Part shown: positions 11,273-22,800 of the stretch, piece by piece | How positions within the stretch are numbered: position 1 is the stretch's first letter | Layout of the letters: each line of letters begins with the position of its first letter | Assembly: GCF_964340395.1 (NCBI RefSeq) | Contig: NC_135549.1 | Location: forward strand, 21,168,342 to 21,232,341 | Length of the DNA stretch: 64,000 nt | Origin: Glandiceps talaboti | Taxonomy: Eukaryota; Hemichordata; Enteropneusta; Spengelidae | Reading direction: 5' to 3' | Notes under the pieces: generated by a model | Databases searched by the model: none | What the model was told of the DNA's origin: nothing | The model's input: the letters and a program-made list of their open reading frames with translations, nothing else | Position numbers and translations under genes: made by a program

Positions 11273-12939
11273 TGTCACAAATCCGTTGTTATAATTACTA
11301 CATCATGACATAATTATTAAGTGTCAATCTGTATTGACAGTACCATGAGCCTCATTTTCATCTTTAGAGTCAGAGAATACCACGCAAACTAACACGTATA
11401 CTATATCAAAGTTTAGGCTGTCCCAATCCTACCAACTGAATGTTGTTTTGAAATGCAAGGAATTTCCTTCTGATTAGGAACAACAGATTAGTTACATGTG
11501 TACACTTCTGAATTTGGACAACATGTTCTTTCTTCACACACTGAAAAAGGACACGAAATATAGTTTACCACACTGAAAACTTTGATAGGTAAAGGCAGTT
11601 TATGACATCTTTACATTTGAAGCAATTGTTATCATTTTTAGTTAGATTTTGTGTACTGTTTGACAACATTTGACAAAAAAACCCACTTTAAACGGAATTA
11701 AAGAAACCTCTTTTCAAAGTATGTTACGTCACCTCAAAGACATCAGGGTATAAGAGACTATGACCACCCCTAAGAATGGTCAAGTATTACTGTGGTCTTT
11801 GCATTAATTTAGTCGTAACATGTATATATTCGTATGAGGCTACAATGATTTTCACAACTCTGTGACAGATTGTTACATTGAGTACATACACAGTACTGCA
11901 TCATTTGTTACGGAAGAAAGTTTATACTCTGAAAAGGTAAGACACTGTATCTTTGTATTCATTATTAAATTGTTATACCCTACCAACTCTATGTTTACTT
12001 AGCTTCATTATCGCTGATCGTGTTGATCTATAACCCTTTCTGATATTAATGATGTATGACACATCTACTACATTACACGGTATATGTAACACGCACACTT
12101 TATAGAGCTGGTGTTACATTTCAGCTTTGAGTTGCGTTCACACTGTATCTACAACATTCACTGGAACCACATAAGTTATCAATTATAGACAACACATCAA
12201 AACATTGGCACAATTCAGGATAAGTTACCATAGTCTTGCAATTGAGAAGGGACGCCACACACAACCTAAAACTCCAACTGAAAATAGACTACTGTAACAT
12301 ATAGTATGTATGACAAATTGTCATACGATAGCAGACGAAGAACATCATTTGATACATTGCAAACTCTAAACAAAGCAAAGAGATAAATTATTAAATGTAT
12401 CAAATTTATGTCAATTCAGAATTCAATAGTAAAAAGAGCAAATTCAATTAATAATGCAATCAAAACAAAAAGAGATTATAATTGCTCTCTGTATGTATCT
12501 AAACTTATGTAAAAATATTTAATCAGAAATTGTTTTTTTTTTAAACATTAGCCTATTTCATTATAGTGTTTTTTAATATCTTTATTACACTTTTATACCC
12601 AAATAGAATGGTAAATTTTCTATATGGTTGTAATGAAGCTAAATCTTATCTTATATACCTTATGTAAAAAGCCAACGTACGATACAGCTGCTTCTAAATT
12701 TATGGAAAACCCTGAGACATTTCCAGGGTAACAGAACCATACTATATGTGCATAACAAAAGACTTTTCTGTCAGCATATAGTGAACCCTCTCCTTGACTA
12801 TCTATGCATTTTTTAAAAATCCCTTTTTGAGTGCTAGAGGTGCTATCATGATCAAGTACAATACATGTGAGTAATGACTGACAAGTTGCACAGTGGTGAA
12901 ATAATAAGTAATACTGATGGTCTTTTACAGGATATTAGA

Positions 12940-15900
12940 ATGGACTATTTGATAGCAATCCTACTCCTTGGAGTACTTCTCCAAACAGTCAACACACAAG
13001 AAAGTGATGGCCAATGTCTAAATATCTGTACTAATTCCTGGCCTGACACTAGAGGGCCACAAGGACCACCTGGTGCACCTGGTATTTCAGGACCTGTGGG
13101 AAGACAAGGTAGGAACTTTAACTTGTACACCTGGTATTACAGGACCAGTAGGAAGACAAGGTAATTTTTTAACTTGTACACCTGGTATCGTAGGACCAAC
13201 AGGGAAGGCATGGTAAAAATTTAACTTGTACACCTAGTATTACAGGAACAGTAGGAAGACAATGTAAGCATTTTAACTTGTACACCTGGTATTGCTGGAC
13301 CAGTAGGGAGACAAGGTACACCTGGTATTACAGGACCAGTAGAGAGACAAGGTTGGCATTTTAACTTGTACACCTGGTATTATAGATCCAGTAGGAAGAC
13401 AAGGTAGGCATTCTAACTTGTACACCTGGTATTACAGGACCAGTAGGAAGACAAGGTAGGCATTTTAACTTGTACACCTGGTATTATAGATCCAGTAGGA
13501 AGACAAGGTAGGCATTTTAACTTGTACACCTGGTATTACAGGACCAGTAGGAAGATAAGGTAGGCATTTTAACTTGTATACCTGGTATTACAGGACCAGT
13601 AGGAAGACAAGGTAGGCATTTTAACTTGTACACCTGGTATTACAGGACCAGTAGGAAGACAAGGTAGGCATTTTAACTTGTATACCTGGTATTACAGGAC
13701 CAGTAGGTAGACAAGGTAGGCATTTTAACTTGTACACCTGGTATTACAGGACCAGTAGGAAGACAAGGTAGGCATTTTAACTTGTACACCTGGTATTGCT
13801 GGACCAGTAGGAAGACAAGGTACACCTGATATTACAGGACCAGTAGAGAGACAAGGTTGGCATTTCAACTTGTACACCTGGTATTGCTGGACCAGTAGGA
13901 AGACAAGGTACACCTGGTATTACAGGACCAGTAGAGAGACAAGGTTGGCATTTCAACTTGTACACCTGGTATTGCTGGACCAGTAGGGAGACAAGGTACA
14001 CCTGGTATTACAGGACCAGTAGAGAGACAAGGTTGGCATTTCAACTTGTACACCTGGTATTATAGATCCAGTAGGAAGACAAGGTAGGCATTTTAACTTG
14101 TATACCTGGTATTACAGGACCAGTAGGAAGACAAGGTAGGCATTTTAACTTGTATACCTGGTATTGCTGGACCAGTAGGAAGACAAGGTACACCTGGTAT
14201 TACAGGACCAGTAGGAAGACAAGGTAGGCATTTTAACTTGTACACCTGGTATTGCTGGACCAGTAGGAAGACAAGGTACACCTGGTATTACAGGACCAGT
14301 AGGAAGACAAGGTAGGCATTTTAACTTGTACACCTGGTATTGCTGGACCAGTAGGAAGACAATGTACACCTGGTATTACAGGACCAGTAGGAAGACAAGG
14401 TAGGCATTTCAACTTGTACACCTGGTATTGCTGGACCAGTAGGAAGACAAGGTACACCTATTATGCAGGACCAGTAAGAATTAAGACAAGGTGGGATTTT
14501 AACTATGTGTACACCGGGTATGCAAAGTTCATCACAGCAATATTCAAAGTCTGATCAAGATTAATATTTTTCAGGACAACCTGGTGTTATTGGTCCAGTG
14601 GGTTCTACTGGAATTAAAGGAGAAGCAGGAGAGAAGGGAGATAGAGGACAACCAGGAACAGTGGGAGAGCAAGGTAAGGAATAAATTCATTGGGGGTAAT
14701 AATTGTACGCAAATAAAAAAGCTGACCTAGAACAGTCAACTGTCATAGGAATGAATTGCATGAGGAATCATATAAATCTGTCAAAATAGGTCCATAATAT
14801 AAAAAACATCTTCTGAGAGAAGTCAGTGTTTATCTGTTGAGTTGTATTGCTCAGTTGAATGCAGTCAAGAGGCTAGCCATTAGATTTGAATCTGCAGATC
14901 TCATCAGTCTAGTGGCTAGCCATTAGATTTGAATCTGCAGATCTCATCAGTCTAGTGGCTAGCCATTAGATTTGAATCTCTAGATCTCATCAGTCTAGTG
15001 GCTAGCCATTAGATTTGAATCTGCATATCTCATTAGTCTAGTGGCTAGCCATTAGATTTGAATCTCTAGATCTCATCAGTCTAGTGGCTAGCCATTAGAT
15101 TTGAATCTGCATATCTCATTAGTCTAGTGGCTAGCCATTAGATTTGAATCTACAGATCTCGTCAGTCTAGTGGCTAGCCATTAGATTTGAATCTGCAGAT
15201 CTCATCAGTCTAGTGGCTAGCCATTAGATTTGAATCTCTAGATCTCATCAGTCTAATGGTTAGCCATTAGATTTGAATCTGCAGATCTCGTCAGTCTAGA
15301 GGCTAGCCATTAGATTTGAACTGGCAGATTTCGTTAGTCTCGTGGCTAGCCATTAGATTTGAATCTGCAGATCTCGTCAGTCTAGTGGCTAGCCATTAGA
15401 TTTGAACTGGCAGATTTCATTAGTCTCTTGGCTAGCCATTAGATTTGAATCTCTATATCTCATCAGTCTAATGGCTAGCCATTAGATTTGAATCTCTAGA
15501 TCTCATCAGTCTAGTGGCTAGCCATTAGATTTGAATCTCTAGATCTCATCAGTCTAGTGGCTAGCCATTAGATTTGAACTGACAGATTTCATTAGTCTCT
15601 TGGCTAGCCATTAGATTTGAATCTCTATATCTCATCAGTCTAATGGCTAGCCATTAGATTTGAATCTCTAGATCTCATCAGTCTAGTGGCTAGCCATTAG
15701 ATTTGAATCTCTAGATCTCATCAGTCTAGTGGCTAGCCAATGTATTTGAATCTGCAGATCTCGTTAGTCAAGTGGCTAGCCATTAGATTTGAATCTGCAG
15801 ATCTCGTCAGTCTAGTGGCTAGCCATTAGATTTGAATCTGCAGATCTCGTCAGTCTAGAGGCTAGCCAATGTATTTGAATCTGCAGATCTCGTTAGTCAA

Positions 15901-16945
15901 GTGGCTAGCCATTAGATTTGAATCTGCAGATATCTCGAAGCAATTTCGCTCAGTGAAAAATCATGAACCAAAAGTTGTCCATGCAAATGAGTAAACCCCT
16001 AACTGTTAGAATGATGTAAACAATGTATAAGTAGCATCCTGAGTTGACAACACTCACATGCTCAACACAGACATGATGTTAATGACTGTGTAGGTGGCTT
16101 TATTTGAATTTGAATCTGAATTTGAAGTTTCATTTCGGATCCTAATTGAACTTGATCCTCTCTGAACTCAACATGGTAAAGAAATATTCAAATTCAAACT
16201 CAGTTGAATTGAAAGAGGCCAGCCATGATTTTCTTTTTGGTTAGTCTGGGGTATACTCATTTGTATGAACAACACTTGGTCGATATGATTTCTCATTGAG
16301 CTAGATTGGGTGAAGATATCTTCAGATTCAAAATATATGCAAATTTGTTCATGCCAATCAATCTCAAAGTCTATGACATTGCTCCACAAGTTCCTGATGT
16401 TGTTCTTTCATGTCAAAGGTGAACCTGGTCTCAAAGGTCAGAGTGGACGTCCTGGAAAGGTAGGACCACAAGGTACCAAGGGAGAACAAGGCCATGATGG
16501 AAGAGATGGGGTTGGGATACAAGGTGAAAAAGGACAAAAGGGTGAAAGCCCAGACTCTGTCAAAGTAGCATTCAGTGTGGAAAGAACCTCATATTTAGCT
16601 GGGGCCAGTTATGACATAGTTATCACCTATAACAATGCTATCCTGGATGTCAATGCCGACATTGACCTAGATACTGGGGTGTTTAATTGTACAGTACCTG
16701 GTATCTACTATTTCTCATTTAATTTCAGGAATTCGGGTGGTAATGCCATGAACATTGAACTGAGACTTAATAATGTTAGCAAATTTAGCATGGCATCACA
16801 ATATGGCATGCGTCAACAACAATCCAACAGTGGTATGCTTCATCTAAATCAAAATGATCAAGTCAAGCTGGTGTTAAGGGGTGGTGCAAGTAATTACATA
16901 GATGATGGTAGTGGTTGTAACTTATTCAGTGGATATCTTGTATAG
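12940..16945 (+). CDS. Secreted collagen-like C1q-domain protein (264 aa, 3 exons)
   Basis: Exons 12940-13108, 14575-14673 and 16419-16945 join in phase 1. The start ATG lies ten bases inside an exon that follows a TCTTTTACAG acceptor, so an untranslated exon lies upstream. Residues 1-20 form a signal peptide (MDYLIAILLLGVLLQTVNTQ), followed by a short Cys-containing stretch, Gly-X-Y triplets from about residue 38 to 131 (one interruption at DGVGIQGEKG), and a C-terminal gC1q domain from about 136, with VKVAFSVERTSY, the GVFNCTVPGIYYFSF core, and the ending FSGYLV. Such proteins form trimers and act extracellularly as recognition molecules or matrix/ligand proteins, as in C1q, adiponectin and many invertebrate expansions. 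The exact family member cannot be named. Intron 1 is an unusual array of splice-border repeats and intron 2 holds a minisatellite. Optional extra triplets from intron 1 would change the collagen length. Confidence 0.93.
13109..14500 (+). repeat. Minisatellite made of exon-end/intron-start units, ~30 copies
   Basis: The unit is a copy of the end of C1q exon 1. A 36-bp form encodes GPVGRQGTPGIT. A 52-bp form is the same plus 16 bp (AGGCATTTTAACTTGT) placed just after the GT, which gives a donor-like CAAG|GTAGG and a branch-like TTTAAC before the next TTACAG. Both forms alternate through the array. On the minus strand it produces spurious frames rich in 'CLPTGPAIPGVQ'. Confidence 0.92.
14860..15945. 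repeat. 43-bp minisatellite, ~25 copies, in C1q intron 2
   Basis: The consensus begins GTGGCTAGCCATTAGATTTG and continues AATCTGCAGATCTCATCAGTCTA. Variants differ at the CTGCAG/CTCTAG position and at ATCTCATC/ATTTCATT. Larger blocks of units are themselves duplicated (for example the 'CAATGTATTTG' variant occurs twice near 15740 and 15868), a sign of recent unequal exchange. It is a plain tandem repeat without spacers. Confidence 0.92.
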
Positions 16946-17530
16946 CCACACTAACCCAAATACAGTCTACTCTATATTATATTCAGTGGATATCTTGTAT
17001 AGCCACACTAACCACCAGATTTAAACTGGAGTGTCTCCCGTAAGGATCAAACCATAGATTTTTGGGCCTACACACATTAATTATGCAAATTATTCATAAA
17101 AGCTTTAAGATAAATCAATAAACCTTATAGTTGACATATTCACCAAATTATATTGAATTTAAGGTATGCGTTCCACAGATATAGCCTAATTACTCAAAAC
17201 CATTAATTATGCAAATACAGTAATTAATGTTCATTGGATGTTTACCAAAATCTAATCAGTTTTTGCCATTAGCATAAGGAAGATGTGTAGCAAATTTCAT
17301 TGTAATTGAGCCAGTCGTCTTTAAGAAAATGATGATAGACATACAGACAGACAGACAGACAGACACACACACATACAGAAGGACAGACATACAGACAGAC
17401 ACACACACACAGACATCCCCCTTTTAATACCTCTCGTAATCTTACGGGAGGTAAAAATACAGTCTATTTTTTTATATTCATATATCTTGTATATCCTGAC
17501 TAACCAAAATACAACCTACTCTATATCCTG
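16927..17530. repeat. Duplicated end of the C1q gene
   Basis: The last codons and stop of the C1q gene (FSGYLV, TAG, CCACACTAACC) are repeated 54 bp downstream as 'TTCAGTGGATATCTTGTATA'. A degenerate third copy lies at about 17477-17530. Only the first is joined to the open frame. Confidence 0.8.
17034..17453 (-). mobile_element. Dispersed element with TCTCCCGTAAG ends and ACAG microsatellite
   Basis: The ends are inverted (TCTCCCGTAAG at 17034 and CTTACGGGAG near 17450). The inside carries an ACAG/ACAC microsatellite next to a CTCGTAAT-CTTACGGG hairpin. The body matches the element at 975-1330 on the opposite strand. No protein is encoded. Confidence 0.7.
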
Positions 17531-17765
17531 ACTAAAGTATGACAGCTGATAATAAGCAGTACCTTAGATTACCTAATTTGTATTTGTCGTCATGTGAAGT
17601 TATTTTATACATTGTATTCACCTAGTTTTTTAGTAATTAGTTGCAAACTTCATATTTGTGACCCCTAAATGCTTACATGTACTTCCTGCAGATAAATAGT
17701 TATGAATATGTCTTGTGTATCTAACAAACATTCATGTCTGATAAGACCCATAAGACAATGGTGCA

Positions 17766-17940
17766 TCTATGAAAGAACAACTTAGGTGAAAAAGAGCTTT
17801 AATTTTTGTGTTTCTTAGCAACTGAGCCAAATCTATGTGAATGTAAAATCATGACGTCACTCTCCAGAAGCCAAAGTTTATGAGAGTACCTTTATTTGCT
17901 AGAGTGGCAAGCCCCTTTAATAAAACTAGGTGAATGGCTA
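17766..17940 (-). repeat. Dispersed ~220-bp repeat family, copy a
   Basis: Recognised by 'ATGACGTCACTCTCCAGAA' followed by a TTTATG...CTTTATTTGCTAGAGTGG stretch, which matches copies b-i in this window. It is the most diverged copy. Confidence 0.6.
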
Positions 17941-18030
17941 CCGATACACCTCTAAAGGTGCACCAAATTCAGATAAATAGTCATGAATATGCATTGTGCA
18001 TCTAATAAATATTCATGTCTGCTAAGACCA

Positions 18031-18180
18031 GTGTGCCCTCTAATGATAGCCACATTTTGTTGTGGGTCACTGACTAGGATTGAAATTGGCATTTCTTGTG
18101 AGTCACCACATAGTAAATTTTTAGTGCGTCACTAGAAATTGTGTGCGTCAGTGGCGTGTAAAATTGGCTTCGAGGGGACG
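18031..18180. mobile_element. Miniature inverted-repeat element (GTGTGCCCTCTAA family), copy 1
   Basis: It begins GTGTGCCCTCTAATGATAGCC and ends with 'AAATTGGCTTCGAGGGGAC', the imperfect inverted form. The internal phrase is 'GCGTCACTAGAAATTGTGTG'. Copies 2 and 3 lie at 29917 and 51812. Confidence 0.75.
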
Positions 18181-18181
18181 T

Positions 18182-18697
18182 TGGCTAAGACCCACTTTGA
18201 ATTTGTATTTCCTGAATACCATATTGAAATTCATTGTAGTCAGTGTAACCTTGCACTTAGAATTGGTATGTTATATTTGATGCTTGGACTATATTTGATT
18301 TTAATATCCAGGTATTGTATGAATAAATGTAGTTATAATTCTCAAAAATTGTGTGTTTTTTTGACATTAGATGTGAGTTGAAAGTTTTGGGTTTGAATGG
18401 ATTACAGAATATAAAAGTGAAACATTGGCTGGGATGTCATTCATATCCTGTGTATATCATATGTTGGAAACGTCATGTCTGATTTAAGCCAGCTGTTTTT
18501 ATGCTTCGTGTGACATAACTAGTACACATGGTTGAAATTCCATCACCTGTATGTCTTCATCACCGTCATGGACATTCCCCTTTACAGCAATGCAATGCTA
18601 GAACATTTTGATTTTAAAATGAGTGGCCTTTGTAGTCCATTTTCAGTCAGTCATGTCACAATTGAATCTTTCTTTTTATGGATTTAAATAACCTTAG

Positions 18698-18753
<56 letters not shown>

Positions 18754-19867
18754 ATCTGTCTGTGTGTGTGTGTGTACATCTGTCTGTCTGTCTGTCTATT
18801 TATCTATCTTTCAATCAATCAACCTGTCTTTCTCTTCATTGAGATGTACTTTCAGTTCTCCATCTCTACTAAAACACTGTGTTTGATTCAGTATGGCAAT
18901 TCTATGACATCATAATTAAAATTAAAAAAAACTATTCCATTCTCTACCAATCTATGCATACCAATCTTGTAGCCACAATTGACAATTTTGTAATCATAAT
19001 TTGGCAGGCATAAAATATGTAAATAATTTTCAAATCCAACTGTAAAAATATCCCCATTATATTACTGTCAAGTTGCATTAAAATGTTTGGACAAAAATAG
19101 TGTATTCTCTTTTCAACTGGTATATTTCTCTTTTCAACCCTTAAAATAGAACAGAGGAGTTAAAACGAAGCATGAGCCCTACAGGAATTACTTCAACTAT
19201 TGTAAATTTGTAATCAATGAAACAGGTCGTTTATATTTAGGAAATAAGACAATTTGGTATGCAAGCAAATTCTGTCTATCAACCACTGTCAAACAAATGG
19301 CGCTAAACAGTACGATAGTAAGTGAGATGTCTTGAAACCTGAGTGTCTGCATTCTTTGGGCAAGGGTTACAGATTCAGTGTTTAGCTCCCAACTTTGTTG
19401 GCTTCCCAGAATGCCTTGCCTCAGTGTACAGCAATACTTTTCTAGCCCCAAGATTTGATGTTTTTTATATATCTCTATTTCAGACAAGTTATACAATGTA
19501 GAATTGACTTTTCAGGATTCCCTAGGTATAATGTAATGCAACTAGCTAAAACAAATCAGCCTCTCTTTGTTCCCTTTGAAATGCCAAAAACAAATTAGTT
19601 CATCTGGCGAGTTGTATGCTACATGTGTATGACTATGTCACCCACTGTAAGTAATTGTGTATTCTAATAAATGAACAACATGCAGTAAAAAAAATGACCA
19701 AATACTCTGTTTTCAGCTATTTCCTGCCAGGCTCCTCTTCTTGACTAAAATATGTAAATTTTCCCTTACATCCATGATTGAGTTGAGCTTCCAAGTAAAT
19801 ATCAATTTCATCTCTGACATCGTCTTAAAAAGGCACTTTTTGGTAGTTTTTGTCTTTTTTTCCTGCT
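18182..19867. other. Intergenic between C1q and PACC1
   Basis: It contains a GT/GTCT microsatellite (18698-18800) and otherwise AT-rich unique sequence. Open frames here are short and without family resemblance. Some of it may be PACC1 3' untranslated sequence. Confidence 0.5.
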
Positions 19868-22800
19868 TCATGACCTTGCTGGATTTTTATTTTTGTATCC
19901 TTTTCTTGCCTTGATAATCCAGCGAATTGATTTAGTGGCAAATTCACCAGCTTTGAAGAGTGTCAGGAAGACACCACACAGTACTCCTACAGTGTTCCAT
20001 GGTGATATCGTCACCACTAAGTGAGCTTCAGTTATGAATTTATCTCCCCACTCATACATTACAAAGAAAAGTTCATGTACTCTCTCCTCTTGAGACCTTG
20101 GGTCATTGTATTTCACCATTGAATCCTGTCAATAAAAAGTTCATGGATTATTTTACTTTTTTTTACATTTATTTGTTACAATTACTGCTGAAATTGGCAA
20201 AATATGACGCGATATTTTCATCTTTAGCATGGGCTTATGTTACAAGTTTATAACCTGGTAAATTATATATTCAAATTCAAGATATTTATAACGTCTTCCA
20301 ATGGGGTACAAGGTGCCCCATGGTTGCACTAAATTACTACATGATGTCATACTTGGGAAGCCCAAATCAACCTCTCCTTGCCAAGTAGCGTTAGCTTGGG
20401 GACTGCTCTCACTTTAATACCTGACACAAGATGGAGATTATATGCGATTGGTTACTTTTACCAAGTCTGAATAATTACACCATACTTTGATTCTCTCAGA
20501 AGTTTGTGAGTAAAGCATTCTTCACTTCAAAAGTGTCCACAATGTTTTGAAAAGATGGATTATTTATTAATCTTGAATCATAAAGTTTAAAGCATGTAAT
20601 TTTTTGGTGCCCTGAGGGACCCCAAATACGTTCAAGTTTCTAGTGACCCAAGGCTACCCAGTGTTGTCAGTTGTCATATAGACAATGGAGCTTCTCCACT
20701 CTCTATGGTTGTCCCAACAATGTTTACATGAGGCTCCCCAGGTTGAAATAATCTAACACATACACCCATGGATAACAGTAATTAACTTGGACAATAAGAT
20801 TGAGAAAACATGTCAATGGTACAAATGTATGCACATACACATAATTTGTCTTCATTTATCCTTGCATTGAAATATAAATTAAAGTATTACATCTACATTA
20901 ATTTTAGTGTGTATTTTTAATTTAATGCACAATGTCACAAAGGTTAAAGGTTAAAGGTTAGAAAAGAGTGAACAAACCTCAACATCAAACTCGGGATCAT
21001 ATGAGCCATCCAAATAATAGGTTTCTGTCAAAGCTAATTTAATCCACGTTAACATACCACCAGAGAATGTCCACGTTGGGTTCTTTATGTCACACTGTCG
21101 TACAAATTCTCCTTGACTTGGACTGAAAGAAATTACATCTAGTGTAAATATATATGGTATAGGTCTTTGGAAACATCATCACATATAATGCTGATAGAAA
21201 ACTTTGAAACTGTTCAATATTTATTTCGCAAACTTGGGTGAACACTCTAGTGGCATTTAATGAATAATGTTCTTGTTGTGTAATTCTGGCTTTGGAACAC
21301 CTAAGTTTTCAAAGACTATTTTTTTTTTTTGAATTTCACAAAAGCAAAAGTTGATAACAATGATAATGATGAGAATGTCAAATAATATGACAGAAACCCA
21401 TGACACACAAGTGTAAGTGTGGCATACTTGGGGTATTTGCATGAGTGCTTGCAGTGTTTTCTGCAACAGTACTTTCACAACTGAGCAAGTACATGTACAG
21501 CAGAAAACACTGCAAGCACGAGTGCAAATACCTCCGCATACGGTCCTCACACTGGTACTCACATGGAATGTGGTTCTGTAATTATTACATATGTTTATCT
21601 GAAATAACAAATCCCCATAAAAATCATAAAAATCGTATGATCGCGTGATTTCATGTCCAGCGAATGATTGTTAGGTGGTTTTCCCCATCAAGGTCAATGT
21701 CAGATTAGGACTGCGATTTAGGTGTGACAAACACTTATACCTGTCATGTAATATGGTACTGCTATAGAAAAAGTCAGTCATAGGCAAAACAATGATAATC
21801 ATGAGATCATTGGGGTTACTACATTAGATGCTATTTAATCCACATGCCTCTATACAGATAAGATAAGTAATCCAGTACCACAGGATTCAAACATTGGGGT
21901 CCAGATAAAGATTAAAATTTACATATGAAAAAAAAGTTGTTTGGCAAAGTTATAGAAATAGTTAATTGGTACAAAATAAAAGAATGACCCTTTGTAATCC
22001 ATATGGCTTCATTGGTAAATGAAAGACCTGGGATTGAAACCTTGGCCTTTAAAAGAGGAAGACATAACAGGAAGGAAAAAACAGTGTGTGCACTCAAACT
22101 GATAACGAATAGGGTCAACAATAGTCTGCACTCAAAACTCATAGTGAGTGATAACCCATGGTGAACTTTGGTTTTACCATAAACCCAAATCTCTCTTAAT
22201 TTATTTATTACTGGGTGAATTAGTTGTTTTATTATTTTGTCAGATTAGAAATGTCAAGTACACATCAAATAAAGTATGTGAGATATCTCAAGGGGTGGCC
22301 TATGCAAACAGAGAAGCCTGGCCTCAAAAGCCACTCATCCATCTATGGTGAACACAGTGACAGGACTGTACACAAACTATTTATGTAAACTATGTGCACT
22401 GAGTTGGATAATGGCCAACTGTGGTACATGTAGGTCCAATGTAGACAGGTTTGAAGTTTAGGTGTTCAAAACAAGTATTTGGCAGAGCTACAGAAAAAAG
22501 ATATGGTCCAAAACAAAAAAGTCATCATAATCCCTATGGCTCATCTGATAAAATAACACTAATGTGAAAACCTGAGATTGAATCCCTGGCCTGTAATATT
22601 TTTACCACTGTAGTGTTACAGAGTATAAAGTAATCTAGAACACTGCAACTTTTGTGCCAGGTACTTCTGGTCTTTCTACAATATAAATTCCAATATCAAT
22701 TTGAATTATTGCTTCCTTTCAAGCAGTAGTAGTTAGTATGTTACTGCATGTCACATAAATTTTCTGCCCTTTGACAGTTCTTGTGTTATATGTTTCTAAG

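Noticed and set aside
13725-14457. Minus-strand frames of 62-74 codons rich in 'CLPTGPAIPGVQ'
   Set aside because: They are antisense readings of the C1q exon-border minisatellite and repeat with its period.
14860-15945. CRISPR-like array of 43-bp direct repeats
   Set aside because: The repeats are contiguous with no unique spacers, and the window is clearly animal DNA with spliced genes.
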